Shown piece after piece: positions 1-8,747 of a stretch of 64,000 nucleotides of DNA. The translations under genes were made by a program, and so were the position numbers. The notes below the pieces were generated by a model that saw only the letters and a list, made by a program, of their open reading frames with translations, did not search any database and was not told the origin of the DNA. How positions within the stretch are numbered: the first letter of the stretch is position 1; each line of letters begins with the position of its first letter. The stretch is taken from assembly GCA_964401045.1 (NCBI GenBank), contig CAYNXB010000005.1, positions 1-64,000 of the forward strand. The letters are read 5' to 3'. Source of the DNA: CAYNXB01 sp964401045 (GTDB taxonomy: Bacteria; Pseudomonadota; Alphaproteobacteria; Sphingomonadales; Sphingomonadaceae).

Positions 1-622
1 TCGAATAGAGCAGCACGGCGATGATCCCCATCGTCTTCTGCGCATCGTTGCCGCCATGGCTGATCGAATAGGCGGCGGCGGAGAACAGGTGCAGTATCTT
101 GAACGTGCTTTCTGACCGCCGAGGGTGGGATCCGCGGAACAGCCATGCGGTGGCGAGCATCAGCAGCATCGCGAGCGCCATCCCAAGCAACGGTGACAGG
201 AATATCGCGAGCACCGTCTTGCTGGTGCCCGAGATTTCGACCGCAGCGAACCCACTGTGGGTTATCCCAGCCCCCAGCAGACCACCGATCAGGGCGTGGC
301 TTGAGGATGAAGGGATGCCCTTCAGCCAGGTAATGACGTTCCACACCATCGCCCCGACCAGCGCGCCGAACACCACGGCAGGCGTCACCACGTCCTTGTC
401 GATGATGCCACTGCCGACCGTTTCCGCGACATGCAGTCCGACGATCCAGTAAGCAGCGAAATTTCCCACCGCCGCGAATACCACCGCCAGCGCCGGCGAC
501 AGCAGCCGGGTCGAAACCACCGTGGCGATCGCGTTGGCCGCATCGTGCAGCCCATTGAGGAAATCGAACGCCAGCGCGACTGCGACCAGCCCCACGAGCA
601 GCGGGAATGCGAGCTCGTGCAT
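1..622 (-). CDS. Inorganic phosphate transporter, PiT family (partial, C-terminus off the left edge)
   Basis: Low-affinity cation-coupled phosphate permease of the inner membrane. Only the N-terminal ~207 residues are in the window; the frame stays open to base 1. The start is the ATG at 620-622, reading MHELAFPLLVGLV. Two PiT signatures are visible: FDFLNGLHDAANAIATVVST near the N-terminus and SISHGGNDAQKTMGI close to the edge. These are the duplicated GxxDANN-like motifs that line the transport path. The start lies 2 bases after the stop of the upstream DUF47 gene, so the two are co-transcribed, the usual pit-DUF47 arrangement. Family assignment is firm; the substrate is inferred from the family. 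Confidence 0.93.
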   Translation of the reverse strand, partial: MHELAFPLLVGLVAVALAFDFLNGLHDAANAIATVVSTRLLSPALAVVFAAVGNFAAYWIVGLHVAETVGSGIIDKDVVTPAVVFGALVGAMVWNVITWLKGIPSSSSHALIGGLLGAGITHSGFAAVEISGTSKTVLAIFLSPLLGMALAMLLMLATAWLFRGSHPRRSESTFKILHLFSAAAYSISHGGNDAQKTMGIIAVLLYS

Positions 623-624
623 TC

Positions 625-1272
625 TCAGCTGTGATCGACCGCGAGGCCGTCGAGACTGTTGGCGACGTCCTCGAACGCGTCGGAGATTTTTTCCAGGTGC
701 TTGAAGATTTCGCGCGCGACGATGAAGCGCACGGTGTCGCCCTCTTTCTTGGCGCGGATGAAGTTGGCCTTGAGCCCGGTCTCGTGAATCACGTCGACGG
801 CGCCTTCCATTGCCACGACCCTGCCGGTCAGTTCATGCAATTGATTGCCCGATCGGGTGATCTTGCGCAGCAGCGGCAAGGCCTCGTCGATCAGCTTGAC
901 CGCGCCGACTATCTCGGCCGCCATCGCCTTCATTTCCGGCTCGAACACGGTGAAATCATAGAGCTCGATTGCCGAGGCGCAGGCATGGATCTCGTCGATG
1001 GTGTCGTCCATCGCGCCGATCAGCCCGACGATCGCGGTACGATCGAACGGCGTGAGGAAGGTCTGGCGGACCTCGTTCAGCACCTCGCGGATGATATCGT
1101 CGGCCTCGTGCTCGCGATCGGCGATCGCGGCGATCAGCGCCTTGCGGTCGCCCGTCCCGTCGACCAACTGTTCCAGCGCCTCGGACGCGGCGACGCACGC
1201 AGTCCAGTGACGTTCGAACATGATAAAGAAATCGCCCGATTGCGGGAGCAGGCGTTGGAACCAGCCAAACAT
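625..1272 (-). CDS. DUF47 family protein, PhoU-like partner of the PiT transporter
   Basis: 215 residues, all-helical PhoU-like protein of the DUF47 family (about 210-220 aa normally), a cytoplasmic accessory or regulator of the PiT permease encoded next. The sequence begins MFGWFQRLLPQSGDFF, a typical DUF47 N-terminus, and carries the acidic helix EHEADDIIREVLNEV and the segment FDRTAIVGLIGAMDDTIDEI, which resemble PhoU metal-binding repeats. It precedes the permease on the same strand with a 2-base gap, so the pair is one transcription unit. Its exact effect on transport is not visible from sequence. Confidence 0.9.
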   Translation of the reverse strand: MFGWFQRLLPQSGDFFIMFERHWTACVAASEALEQLVDGTGDRKALIAAIADREHEADDIIREVLNEVRQTFLTPFDRTAIVGLIGAMDDTIDEIHACASAIELYDFTVFEPEMKAMAAEIVGAVKLIDEALPLLRKITRSGNQLHELTGRVVAMEGAVDVIHETGLKANFIRAKKEGDTVRFIVAREIFKHLEKISDAFEDVANSLDGLAVDHS

Positions 1273-1344
1273 CTCGGCCTCCGAAACAGCGTTGCGGCCC
1301 GTTGCCCGATCATGCGGCGCAGCGCAACTGCTCGAACCGCGCCG

Positions 1345-2061
1345 TCAACGGCAATAGCCGCCCCAGCCCCGCGCGGCTTGGTCGAGATGCAGGTGATCCG
1401 CGTGCGCGGCGTTGTAATCGGGTGACAGCACGGTTCCGAAAATTTCGCAGGCTTCATCGCGCGCATGATGAAGGAATGCCGCGTCCTTGCCCGCGTCCTT
1501 CCAGTCCGCCGCGACGGTGACGCGCCGTCCGTCCGCAAGCACGAATCCGGCCACGTCGATCGCGTTGCCCGTCGAATGCTCGCTCCAGTTGCCGGTGCTG
1601 CGGCCATAGACCCGGCGGCAGCTAAATGTGCCGAAGTGTTCGATCCGCGCGATGCGCGAGCCGAGCATGGTTTCGGCGAGCGGCTGCACGCGGCGTTCCC
1701 ACAACGCGAGTCCCGCGCCGAGTGCGCAGGTCATTTCCGCCCGGCCGGCAATCGGCAGTTTGTCGAGCGTGATCCGGTCCGGCCGGAGGCATTCGCCTTC
1801 GCCGGGCGGTTCGAGCGCGCTGAATGCGACCCCGCTGCGTTTCAGCACCGCGCGACACTCGGCGGGATCGTCGCGCAATCCGGCAAGCTTGGCCTGTGTC
1901 GCCCAGCCCGGCGGATCGTTCAGGTCCAGCGGTGCCCAGGGGTTATGCTGCGGATGGTCGTGCAGCCACGCCCGTGCGGTGAGGAAGGCGGACACCGCGA
2001 GCAGCACGACGACGACCGCCCGATCGAGCCTGAAACGAGCCATGCGCGTCGAAATCCGCAT
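1345..2061 (-). CDS. Extensin-like family protein (M15-type metallopeptidase fold), last gene of the dnaE2 operon
   Basis: 238 residues. An N-terminal hydrophobic segment (about residues 13-30, LDRAVVVVLLAVSAFLTARA) predicts export or membrane anchoring. The rest is the extensin-like C-terminal domain found widely in alphaproteobacteria. The putative metal-site segments SEHSTGNAIDVAGF and HADHLHLD resemble the HxxxxxxxD and HxH motifs of M15 D,D-peptidases, so a cell-wall role is plausible but unproven. The first ATG (2059-2061) lies one base after the dnaE2 stop; a second ATG at 2043 (MARFRLDR) is equally likely to be the true start. Neither has a clear Shine-Dalgarno, which fits translational coupling to dnaE2. 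Confidence 0.8.
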   Translation of the reverse strand: MRISTRMARFRLDRAVVVVLLAVSAFLTARAWLHDHPQHNPWAPLDLNDPPGWATQAKLAGLRDDPAECRAVLKRSGVAFSALEPPGEGECLRPDRITLDKLPIAGRAEMTCALGAGLALWERRVQPLAETMLGSRIARIEHFGTFSCRRVYGRSTGNWSEHSTGNAIDVAGFVLADGRRVTVAADWKDAGKDAAFLHHARDEACEIFGTVLSPDYNAAHADHLHLDQAARGWGGYCR

Positions 2062-2062
2062 C

Positions 2063-5000
2063 TCAATGAAAATCGCGCGACTTGGGAATCACCCGGATGT
2101 CGCGCGGATGGCCCTGGCGGAAATGCTCGGGAAGTGCCGGCGGCAACGGCCCGACATGATCGCCATGCGCGATAGGTGGTTCGAGCAGGTCTTCGGACAG
2201 CGCATGCAGGCGATGCGTCGCATCGGCGAGGTGCGTCGCGATCACGTGCAGGACATCCTCATCGTATTCGAGCCGCCCGCGCACTTCGATCAGCCGCGCG
2301 CCCATGACCACCTTGCGATAGCGCTCCATCGTATCGGGCCAGATCACCAGGTTGGCGATCCCGGTTTCGTCCTCGAGCGTGATGAAGACCACGCCCTTGG
2401 CCGAGCCTGGCCGCTGACGGATCAGCACCACGCCGGCGACATTCACCGTGGTGCGGTTTTTGCGCTGCTTCAGATCGCCTGCGCGAACGAAGCCACGTTC
2501 ATCAAAGCCGGCGCGCAGGAAACTCAATGGATGGGCTTTCAGACTGAGACGCAAGGTCTGGTAATCGGCAATGACTTCCTCCGGCAACGGCATCGCCGGA
2601 AGCCGGGTGAGCGCGCGCTCGGCCCCCTCCTCGCGCTCGCGCGCGGCGGCGAACAAGGGGAGTTCCGGTGCGCCTATGAGCTTCCGCGCGTCCCACAGCG
2701 CTTGTCGCCTCTTCACCCCCAGCGAGGAGAAGCAATCGGCCGAAGCGAGCTTTTCGATATGCGCGGGCGAAAGCCGGGCCCGGTCGCGCAGTTCAGCAAC
2801 GTCGCGGAACGGCCCTCCCGCCATTCGTGCACCCACCAGCCTAGCGGCAGCAGCTTCGGGGAAGCCGTCGATCTGCCGCAGGCCGAGGCGCAGCGCGACG
2901 GCTGTTTCAACTTCCTCCAGCGTGGAGTCCCAATCGCTGTGGTTCACATCGACCGGCAGCGCGATGACCCCGTGCTCCTGCGCATCGCGCACGATCTGGG
3001 CTGGGGCGTAGAAACCCATCGGTTGCGAGTTGAGCAGCGCAGCGGCGAACGCCGCCGGGTAATGGCACTTGAGCCAGCTCGAAACGTACACCAGGTGCGC
3101 GAAGCTCGACGCGTGGCTCTCGGGAAAGCCGTATTCGCCGAAACCCTTGATCTGGTTGAAGCAGCGCTGGGCGAATTCGGCGTCGTAGCCGCGCCCGACC
3201 ATCCGCCCGACCATCATCTCCTCGTGCGCGTGGATCATGCCACGCGAGCGGAACGTCGCCATCGCCTTGCGCAACTGGTTGGCCTCGGCGGGCGAGAACC
3301 TGGCCGCGTCGATGGCGATCTTCATCGCCTGCTCCTGGAAGATCGGCACGCCGTGAGTACGGTCGAGAATCGAAGACAATTCGTCGGGTGGACCGTGCTC
3401 CGGCGCCGGTCCCGGCAGGCGGAAACCGGTCTTCCCTTCGCGCATCAGCTTGCGCTGCTTGAGATAAGGATGGACCATGTCGCCCTGGATCGGACCCGGC
3501 CGGACGATCGCCACTTCGACCACCAGATCGTAGAATTTGCGCGGGCGCAGCCGTGGCAACATGTTCATCTGCGCCCGGCTTTCGACCTGGAACACCCCGA
3601 CCGAATCGCCTTTGCACAGCATGTCGTAGACTGCGGGATCTTCCTGCGGGACGCTCGCCAGGGTGAGCTTGCGGTCGTGATGCCGCCCCAGCAGATCGAG
3701 CGCCTTGCGGATGCAGGTGAGCATACCGAGCGCGAGGACATCGACCTTGAAGATGCCGAGGTCGTCGATGTCGTCCTTGTCCCATTCGATGAAGCTGCGA
3801 TCCGGCATCGCACCGTTGCCGATCGGCACGGTTTCGGTCAGCCGGTTGCGGGTGAGGATGAAGCCGCCGACATGCTGGCTTAGGTGCCGTGGCATGTCGA
3901 TCAGCTCTTCCGTGAGCTTGAGCACCCGGGCCAGATGGGGATCTGTCAAATCCAGCCCCGTTTCCCGCAGGACATGCCCGGGGTCGATGTTCTGCCCATG
4001 GCTGCCCCACACCGTGCGGGCGAGGGTTGAAGTCACGTCCTCGCTGAGGCCCATAACCTTGCCGACTTCACGGATCGCCATGCGCGGGCGGTAGTGAATC
4101 ACGGTGGCGCACAAGCCGGCGTGATCGCGGCCATATTCCTCGTAGATGTGCTGGATCACCTCTTCGCGCCGCTCGTGCTCGAAATCGACGTCGATGTCGG
4201 GCGGCTCGCGCCGCTCCTTGGACAGGAAGCGATCGAACAGCAGCTCGTGCTTGGCTGGGTCTACCGCAGTGATCCCCAGGCAATAGCAGACCGCCGAGTT
4301 GGCGGCCGAGCCGCGCCCCTGGCACAGGATGTCCTTGCTCCGGGCGAAGTCGACGATGTCTTTGATGGTCAGGAAATAGCGCGCCAGATCGAGCTGCCGG
4401 ATCAACCTGAGTTCGCGCTTGATCGTTTTCTTCACCACCGGCGGCAGGCCTTTGGGGTAGAATTCCTTTTTGGCGCCCTCCCACACTCGCAGTTCGAGGT
4501 AGCGCTGTGGGGTCAGGCTGCCGGGACAGGCGTGCTCCGGATATTCGTATTTCAACCGGTCGAGACGGAAACGGCAGGCGTCCGCCACTTCCCGTGCCGC
4601 GCGGATTGCGTGCGGCCAGCGCGCGAACAAGGCGACCATCTCGCGAGGCGATTTGAGGTGCCGTTCGGAATTGGAATGGAGCAGGTGCCCCGCTTCGGCC
4701 ACCTTGGTCTTGTGGCGGATTGCGGTCATCACGTCCTGCAACGGGCGCTTACCCGGGACTGCATAATGGACGTCGTTGGTTGCCAGCAGCGTCAGGCCAT
4801 TCGCTTTCGCCAGCCCGTCAAGCCGCTCGATGCGAGCGATGTCGTCACCCCGATAGAGATACGAAGCCGCAAGGTGCCGCAGTGTGGGAAGCTGCACAGT
4901 CAGGTGCGGCAGGGTTTCCGCAAACGGAGCAATCAGGGGGTTTCGCGGCGGGATCGCCGGGGATGCGGAAGAAAACGGAACCACATTGCTCTCGATCTCG

Positions 5001-5494
5001 ATTGTGAACTTCGCATCGAGATCGGCCGGCGGTAGCAGGATCAGATGCACGCCTTCCGAATGTTCCGCCAGCATGGCCAGCGAAATATCGCACGCACCCT
5101 TCTCCTGCCATTCGCCGTTGAGCTTGCGCATCCGCCCCGCAGAGATCAGCGCGCATAGTCGGCCATAGGCGGCGCGGTCGGTCGGGTAGGCGAGGAACGC
5201 CAGTCCCTCGACCGTCTCGATGCGGCAACCGATCACCGGCTTGAGCTTGACCTTCTTCGCGTTGGTATGGAGCCGCACGATGCCTGCCATCGAGTTGGCG
5301 TCGGCGATACCGATCGCATCGTAGCCCAGCGCAAAGGCTGTCTCCACAAGGTCCACAGGCAGCGAAGCGCCGCGCAGGAACGAGAAGCAGCTAACCATCC
5401 CCAGCTCGACGAAGGGCGCGCGTGCAGGCCTGGTTATCGTGTCGGGATCGACATCCAGCACCAGCCGCGAAGGTGTAAGCGGAATATCGGGCAT
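2063..5494 (-). CDS. dnaE2: Error-prone DNA polymerase DnaE2
   Basis: 1143-residue C-family polymerase used for SOS translesion synthesis with ImuA and ImuB. It has an N-terminal PHP domain (from about residue 30, ELGMVSCFSFLRGASLPVDL), the polymerase core with catalytic aspartates in PPDIDVDFEHERREEV at about residue 435, and a C-terminal OB-fold (TTVNVAGVVLIRQRPGSAKG). Length matches DnaE2 (about 1050-1150) rather than replicative DnaE. The start is the ATG at 5492-5494 (MPDIPLTPSRLVLDV), one base after the udgX stop; an upstream extension in the same frame only reads through udgX. It is the third gene of a LexA-box operon (box at 8171-8185), separate from imuAB, which lie about 3.7 kb away. 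Confidence 0.95.
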   Translation of the reverse strand: MPDIPLTPSRLVLDVDPDTITRPARAPFVELGMVSCFSFLRGASLPVDLVETAFALGYDAIGIADANSMAGIVRLHTNAKKVKLKPVIGCRIETVEGLAFLAYPTDRAAYGRLCALISAGRMRKLNGEWQEKGACDISLAMLAEHSEGVHLILLPPADLDAKFTIEIESNVVPFSSASPAIPPRNPLIAPFAETLPHLTVQLPTLRHLAASYLYRGDDIARIERLDGLAKANGLTLLATNDVHYAVPGKRPLQDVMTAIRHKTKVAEAGHLLHSNSERHLKSPREMVALFARWPHAIRAAREVADACRFRLDRLKYEYPEHACPGSLTPQRYLELRVWEGAKKEFYPKGLPPVVKKTIKRELRLIRQLDLARYFLTIKDIVDFARSKDILCQGRGSAANSAVCYCLGITAVDPAKHELLFDRFLSKERREPPDIDVDFEHERREEVIQHIYEEYGRDHAGLCATVIHYRPRMAIREVGKVMGLSEDVTSTLARTVWGSHGQNIDPGHVLRETGLDLTDPHLARVLKLTEELIDMPRHLSQHVGGFILTRNRLTETVPIGNGAMPDRSFIEWDKDDIDDLGIFKVDVLALGMLTCIRKALDLLGRHHDRKLTLASVPQEDPAVYDMLCKGDSVGVFQVESRAQMNMLPRLRPRKFYDLVVEVAIVRPGPIQGDMVHPYLKQRKLMREGKTGFRLPGPAPEHGPPDELSSILDRTHGVPIFQEQAMKIAIDAARFSPAEANQLRKAMATFRSRGMIHAHEEMMVGRMVGRGYDAEFAQRCFNQIKGFGEYGFPESHASSFAHLVYVSSWLKCHYPAAFAAALLNSQPMGFYAPAQIVRDAQEHGVIALPVDVNHSDWDSTLEEVETAVALRLGLRQIDGFPEAAAARLVGARMAGGPFRDVAELRDRARLSPAHIEKLASADCFSSLGVKRRQALWDARKLIGAPELPLFAAAREREEGAERALTRLPAMPLPEEVIADYQTLRLSLKAHPLSFLRAGFDERGFVRAGDLKQRKNRTTVNVAGVVLIRQRPGSAKGVVFITLEDETGIANLVIWPDTMERYRKVVMGARLIEVRGRLEYDEDVLHVIATHLADATHRLHALSEDLLEPPIAHGDHVGPLPPALPEHFRQGHPRDIRVIPKSRDFH

Positions 5495-5495
5495 C

Positions 5496-6926
5496 TCACT
5501 GGTCGGGCTCTTGGGCCAACTCCGCCAGCCGCTCAGCCACTGCGGCGATATCGGCGGCGAACATCCGCTCCTGTTCGCCCTTCGCCTCGTCCTGCAGCCG
5601 CAGCAGGTAGGAGGGGTGCGCGGTGACCCACAGCTCGCTGCCGTCATCGAGTGGGATCGGATGTCCGCGCGCCTTCGAAATGCTGGTCGTCTTGCCCAGC
5701 AGCCCGCGCGCCGCGCTGGCGCCCAAAGCCAGGATCACCTTCGGCTTCACCACCGCACGCTCGGCTTCGTTCCACCAGCGGCAGATGTCGATCTCCTTGG
5801 CGGTGGGCGACTGGTGCAGCCGGCGTTTGCCGCGCTGGACATACTTGAAGTGCTTGATCGCGTTGGTGACGTAGACTTCGCGCCGATCGATCCCCGCGCG
5901 CTCGAGATGCGCGTCGAGCACTTTGCCTGCCGGGCCGACGAACGGGTGGCCCTGCAGGTCCTCCTGATCGCCCGGTTGCTCGCCGACGATCATCAGCGTG
6001 GCGGAGCGCGGCCCCTCACCCATCACCGCCTCGTTATCGAGCAGGCCGATCGGGCAGCGGCGGCAGCCGTGGATCGCCTCGTTGATGGCCTTCAGGGACC
6101 CGGGTTGCTCGGTTTCCTCGATTGCGCCGGCTTCGATCATCGCGTTCTCCCGCGCCCGCGCCTCGGCCACCAGCCCAGGAATGAGCGCCGTTTCGGGCAT
6201 ATTGTGCCAGTACTTGCGGGGCATCTCCTTGAGCATGGCATCGATCTTCAAACGCGCGGGATTGAAGATCGACGCATAATATTTGCGCCACAGATCCTCG
6301 GCTGGATCGCTCGCGGGCGCATCCGAGCGTTGCGCGGGCGGCCCTTCGCTCAGCGTCTCGCCATCCCAGTGAAGCGATCCCCGCGGCGTGAGGATCGACC
6401 AGCGCATGTTCGCGAAACGGCGGACGAAGAACCCGGCGTTGGCGCGCAGGATGTGATGCTCCGGCTCGAACCAGGCCACGAAATGCTCGCGGCCTTTGCC
6501 ATCCTCGACCCGGCGGAAACGCACGAACGCGCGCATCTTGTGAATGTCGCGGCGCACGGTTTTCGCCAGCTCTTCGAGCCGACGGACCTCGAGATCGGCA
6601 CGGTCTTCGACCAGCCTGGGCTGCGCCTGCAGCCGCCACAGCAGATGATAGAGCAGTGCGAAACGGACCGAGTCCGAATGGCAGATCGCGCTCTTCGCCA
6701 GTTCGACGAACGGCTTGCTCGCACGCACCATCGGCGGGGCGGCGGGCGGTTTCGGCAGATGCTCATCGCCAGCGCCGAACAAGCCGCCCGAGCTTCCCGG
6801 CTCGGACCATTCGACTCGTTCGGGCGGCACCCCGCACTGGACGAGCGCCCGCGCCCGATCGCGCCAGAAATCGAAATCGTCGGCTTCGGGCATGCGGACC
6901 AGCCAGGTTTCGGCGAGCGCGCTCAT
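5496..6926 (-). CDS. udgX: DUF4130-UdgX fusion: uracil-DNA cross-linking protein
   Basis: 476 residues. Residues about 1-245 match the DUF4130 / TIGR03915 type (DNA-metabolism protein of unknown activity). Residues about 280-476 are a family 4-like uracil-DNA glycosylase of the UdgX branch. Visible UdgX features: Cys288/Cys291 (CRRC) for the iron-sulfur cluster, GEQPGDQEDLQGHPFVGPAG at 315-334, the R-loop KRRLHQSP with His371, and HPSY at 437-440. In characterised mycobacterial UdgX the R-loop histidine forms a covalent bond with the deoxyribose after uracil excision; His371 is the equivalent here. The start ATG (6924-6926) overlaps the stop of the radical SAM gene (ATGA). The neighbours make it part of an SOS operon. 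Confidence 0.93.
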   Translation of the reverse strand: MSALAETWLVRMPEADDFDFWRDRARALVQCGVPPERVEWSEPGSSGGLFGAGDEHLPKPPAAPPMVRASKPFVELAKSAICHSDSVRFALLYHLLWRLQAQPRLVEDRADLEVRRLEELAKTVRRDIHKMRAFVRFRRVEDGKGREHFVAWFEPEHHILRANAGFFVRRFANMRWSILTPRGSLHWDGETLSEGPPAQRSDAPASDPAEDLWRKYYASIFNPARLKIDAMLKEMPRKYWHNMPETALIPGLVAEARARENAMIEAGAIEETEQPGSLKAINEAIHGCRRCPIGLLDNEAVMGEGPRSATLMIVGEQPGDQEDLQGHPFVGPAGKVLDAHLERAGIDRREVYVTNAIKHFKYVQRGKRRLHQSPTAKEIDICRWWNEAERAVVKPKVILALGASAARGLLGKTTSISKARGHPIPLDDGSELWVTAHPSYLLRLQDEAKGEQERMFAADIAAVAERLAELAQEPDQ

Positions 6927-8167
6927 GCCGCGAACAGCTCCAGCTGCTCCTGCTTCGGCGCAAGAAGACCGCGCAAGTCCACGCGATCGGTGAGCGCCAC
7001 GGGCCGCCAGTCGAGCGCACAAATGAAAGGCCGCATCTTGGCGACCGACACCGTCAATCGGCCGACGTCCTCAAGCCGCAGTCGCCGCTGGCGGCGCACC
7101 TGCAAGATCCGGTCGACCGCCTTCACGCCCAACCCCGGCACGCGCAGCAGAGCCTCGCGCGGCGCGCGATTGACGTCGACCGGGAAACGCTCGCGAAACT
7201 TGAGCGCCCAGGCGAGCTTGGGATCGATATCGAGCGGCAACATGCCGTCTGCGTCGGTCGCCTGCGCCACTTCGCCGGGCGCATAGCCGTAGAACCGCAT
7301 CAGCCAATCGGACTGGTAGAGCCGGTGCTCGCGGATCAGCGGCGGGCGCTTCAACGGCAGGACCGCGCTTGCATCGGGAATCGGCGAAAACGCCGAGTAA
7401 TAGACCCGGCGCAGGCGGAAGCGGTCGTAGAGCTTGCTTGCCTTGGTAACGATGTCCGCATCAGTCGCCGCATCCGCGCCGACGATCATCTGGGTCGATT
7501 GACCGGCGGGCGCGAACTTCGGGGCATGCTTGTAGCGTTTCGAGGCGTCCTTGTGGTCGCTGATGGCCAACTTGAGCCCGCCCATCGCGCCTTCGATCTG
7601 TTTCGCGCTCTTGTCTGGCGCAAGGCGGGTCAGCCCGCTCTCGGTCGGCAACTCGACGTTGATCGACACGCGATCCGCATAGAGCCCGGCCAGGTGGACC
7701 AGCCCAGGATCGGCTTCGGGGATCGTCTTGAGGTGGATGTAGCCGCGGAAATCGTGCTCCTCACGCAGGATGCGCGCGCTCTCGACCAGTTGCTCCATCG
7801 TGTGGTTCGAGCTTTTCACGATCCCGGAGGAGAGGAACAGCCCTTCGATGTAGTTGCGGCGGTAGAACGTCAGCGTGAGGTCCGCCACTTCCTGCGGGCT
7901 GAACCGCGCCCGCCGCACGTTCGAGCTCTTGCGGTTGATGCAGTAGTGGCAATCGAAGATGCAGTGGTTGGTCAGCAGCACCTTGAGCAGCGAGATGCAG
8001 CGACCGTCCGGCGCATAGGCGTGGCAGATCCCCATGCCTTCGGTCGAGCCGACGCCGCTGCCGCCCTTGCTGTTGCGTTTGGCGGTGCCGGACGACGCGC
8101 ACGAAGCATCGTATTTCGCCGCGTCGGCAAGGATTTCCAGTTTCTGGATGAGGTCTAGCGAGCTCAT
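6923..8167 (-). CDS. Putative DNA modification/repair radical SAM protein (TIGR03916 type)
   Basis: 414 residues. The radical SAM cluster motif is CIFDCHYC (Cys69, Cys73, Cys76), followed by strand/loop motifs GLFLSSGI and SINVELPTE. The C-terminus holds a helix-hairpin-helix (LLRVPGLGVKAVDRIL), a DNA-binding element. This family is known to co-occur with DUF4130/UdgX, but its reaction is not established. It is the first gene of the operon radical SAM - udgX - dnaE2 - extensin-like, with ATGA overlap to udgX. A LexA box begins 4 bp upstream of the ATG and covers the Shine-Dalgarno (AAGGA), so repression could block both transcription and ribosome access. Confidence 0.9.
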   Translation of the reverse strand: MSSLDLIQKLEILADAAKYDASCASSGTAKRNSKGGSGVGSTEGMGICHAYAPDGRCISLLKVLLTNHCIFDCHYCINRKSSNVRRARFSPQEVADLTLTFYRRNYIEGLFLSSGIVKSSNHTMEQLVESARILREEHDFRGYIHLKTIPEADPGLVHLAGLYADRVSINVELPTESGLTRLAPDKSAKQIEGAMGGLKLAISDHKDASKRYKHAPKFAPAGQSTQMIVGADAATDADIVTKASKLYDRFRLRRVYYSAFSPIPDASAVLPLKRPPLIREHRLYQSDWLMRFYGYAPGEVAQATDADGMLPLDIDPKLAWALKFRERFPVDVNRAPREALLRVPGLGVKAVDRILQVRRQRRLRLEDVGRLTVSVAKMRPFICALDWRPVALTDRVDLRGLLAPKQEQLELFAA

Positions 8168-8170
8168 GGT

Positions 8171-8185
8171 GTTCCTTATATGTTC
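8171..8185 (-). promoter_or_regulatory. LexA (SOS) box upstream of the radical SAM-udgX-dnaE2 operon
   Basis: GTTCCTTATATGTTC matches the alphaproteobacterial LexA consensus GTTC-N7-GTTC exactly. Its 3' edge relative to the operon is 4 bp from the radical SAM start codon and overlaps the ribosome-binding site. Confidence 0.88.
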
Positions 8186-8264
8186 TCATAATGGATTCGC
8201 CTAGGCTCTTGTTCCCGGGCAGCTCGCTCTGGCATGAGGGCCGCGGGGTCGCGGGAGAACGCTT

Positions 8265-8747
8265 ATGAAGCTTCGCTATGCCCTTGTGCTCGCTTGCGTC
8301 GCGAGCCCCGTCTTCGCCCAGACACAGCTCAATCCCGCGGACGAAAAGGCCGCGTTCACCGCCGCCGGGTTCGCCTCGCAGGACGGCAAGTGGGTGGCCT
8401 GTCCTGACGACGTGACCGCCAGCTACACGCCCGGAGCAATCGAGCAGGTGATCGACGCGAATGGCGACGGCCAGCCCGAAGCGCTGATCAGCGAAAGCAG
8501 TTCGTTCTGCTACGGCATGCAGGGCGCGGGCTATTCGGTTGTCAGCCGCCAGGCGGATGGAAGCTGGAAGCTGATCACCTCCGGCTCCGGCATGCCGACC
8601 TTCCTGACCACGAAGGGTGCCAATGGATGGCCCGATCTCGAGATCGGCGGCCCGGGTTTCTGCTTCGCAGTCGAACGCTGGAACGGCAGCGAATACGTGC
8701 TCAATCGGCACGAATACGAAGGCAAGCGCTGTAAGCCGGAAGGTTAG
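8265..8747 (+). CDS. Small secreted protein of unknown function
   Basis: 160 residues with a clear signal peptide (MKLRYALVLACVASPVFAQT, cleavage after VFA). The mature part contains VIDANGDGQPEALISE, an FG-GAP/dockerin-like acidic loop often seen in exported proteins that report a measured property, and three or four cysteines (CPDD, FCYG, FCFA, KRC) that could form disulfides in the periplasm. I do not recognise a named family. It is the only plus-strand gene between the two SOS units and its stop overlaps the stop of the SET gene by a few bases. Confidence 0.72.
   Translation: MKLRYALVLACVASPVFAQTQLNPADEKAAFTAAGFASQDGKWVACPDDVTASYTPGAIEQVIDANGDGQPEALISESSSFCYGMQGAGYSVVSRQADGSWKLITSGSGMPTFLTTKGANGWPDLEIGGPGFCFAVERWNGSEYVLNRHEYEGKRCKPEG

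Noticed and set aside
1628..3883. A 751-residue plus-strand open frame opposite dnaE2
   Set aside because: It reads antisense through a complete, well-matched DnaE2 and shows no domain; high GC keeps such shadow frames open. The same applies to long frames opposite udgX, korA, the TPR gene and guaB.
5495..5647. 51-residue N-terminal extension of DnaE2
   Set aside because: It reads udgX in another frame, is not conserved, and the downstream ATG sits one base after the udgX stop.
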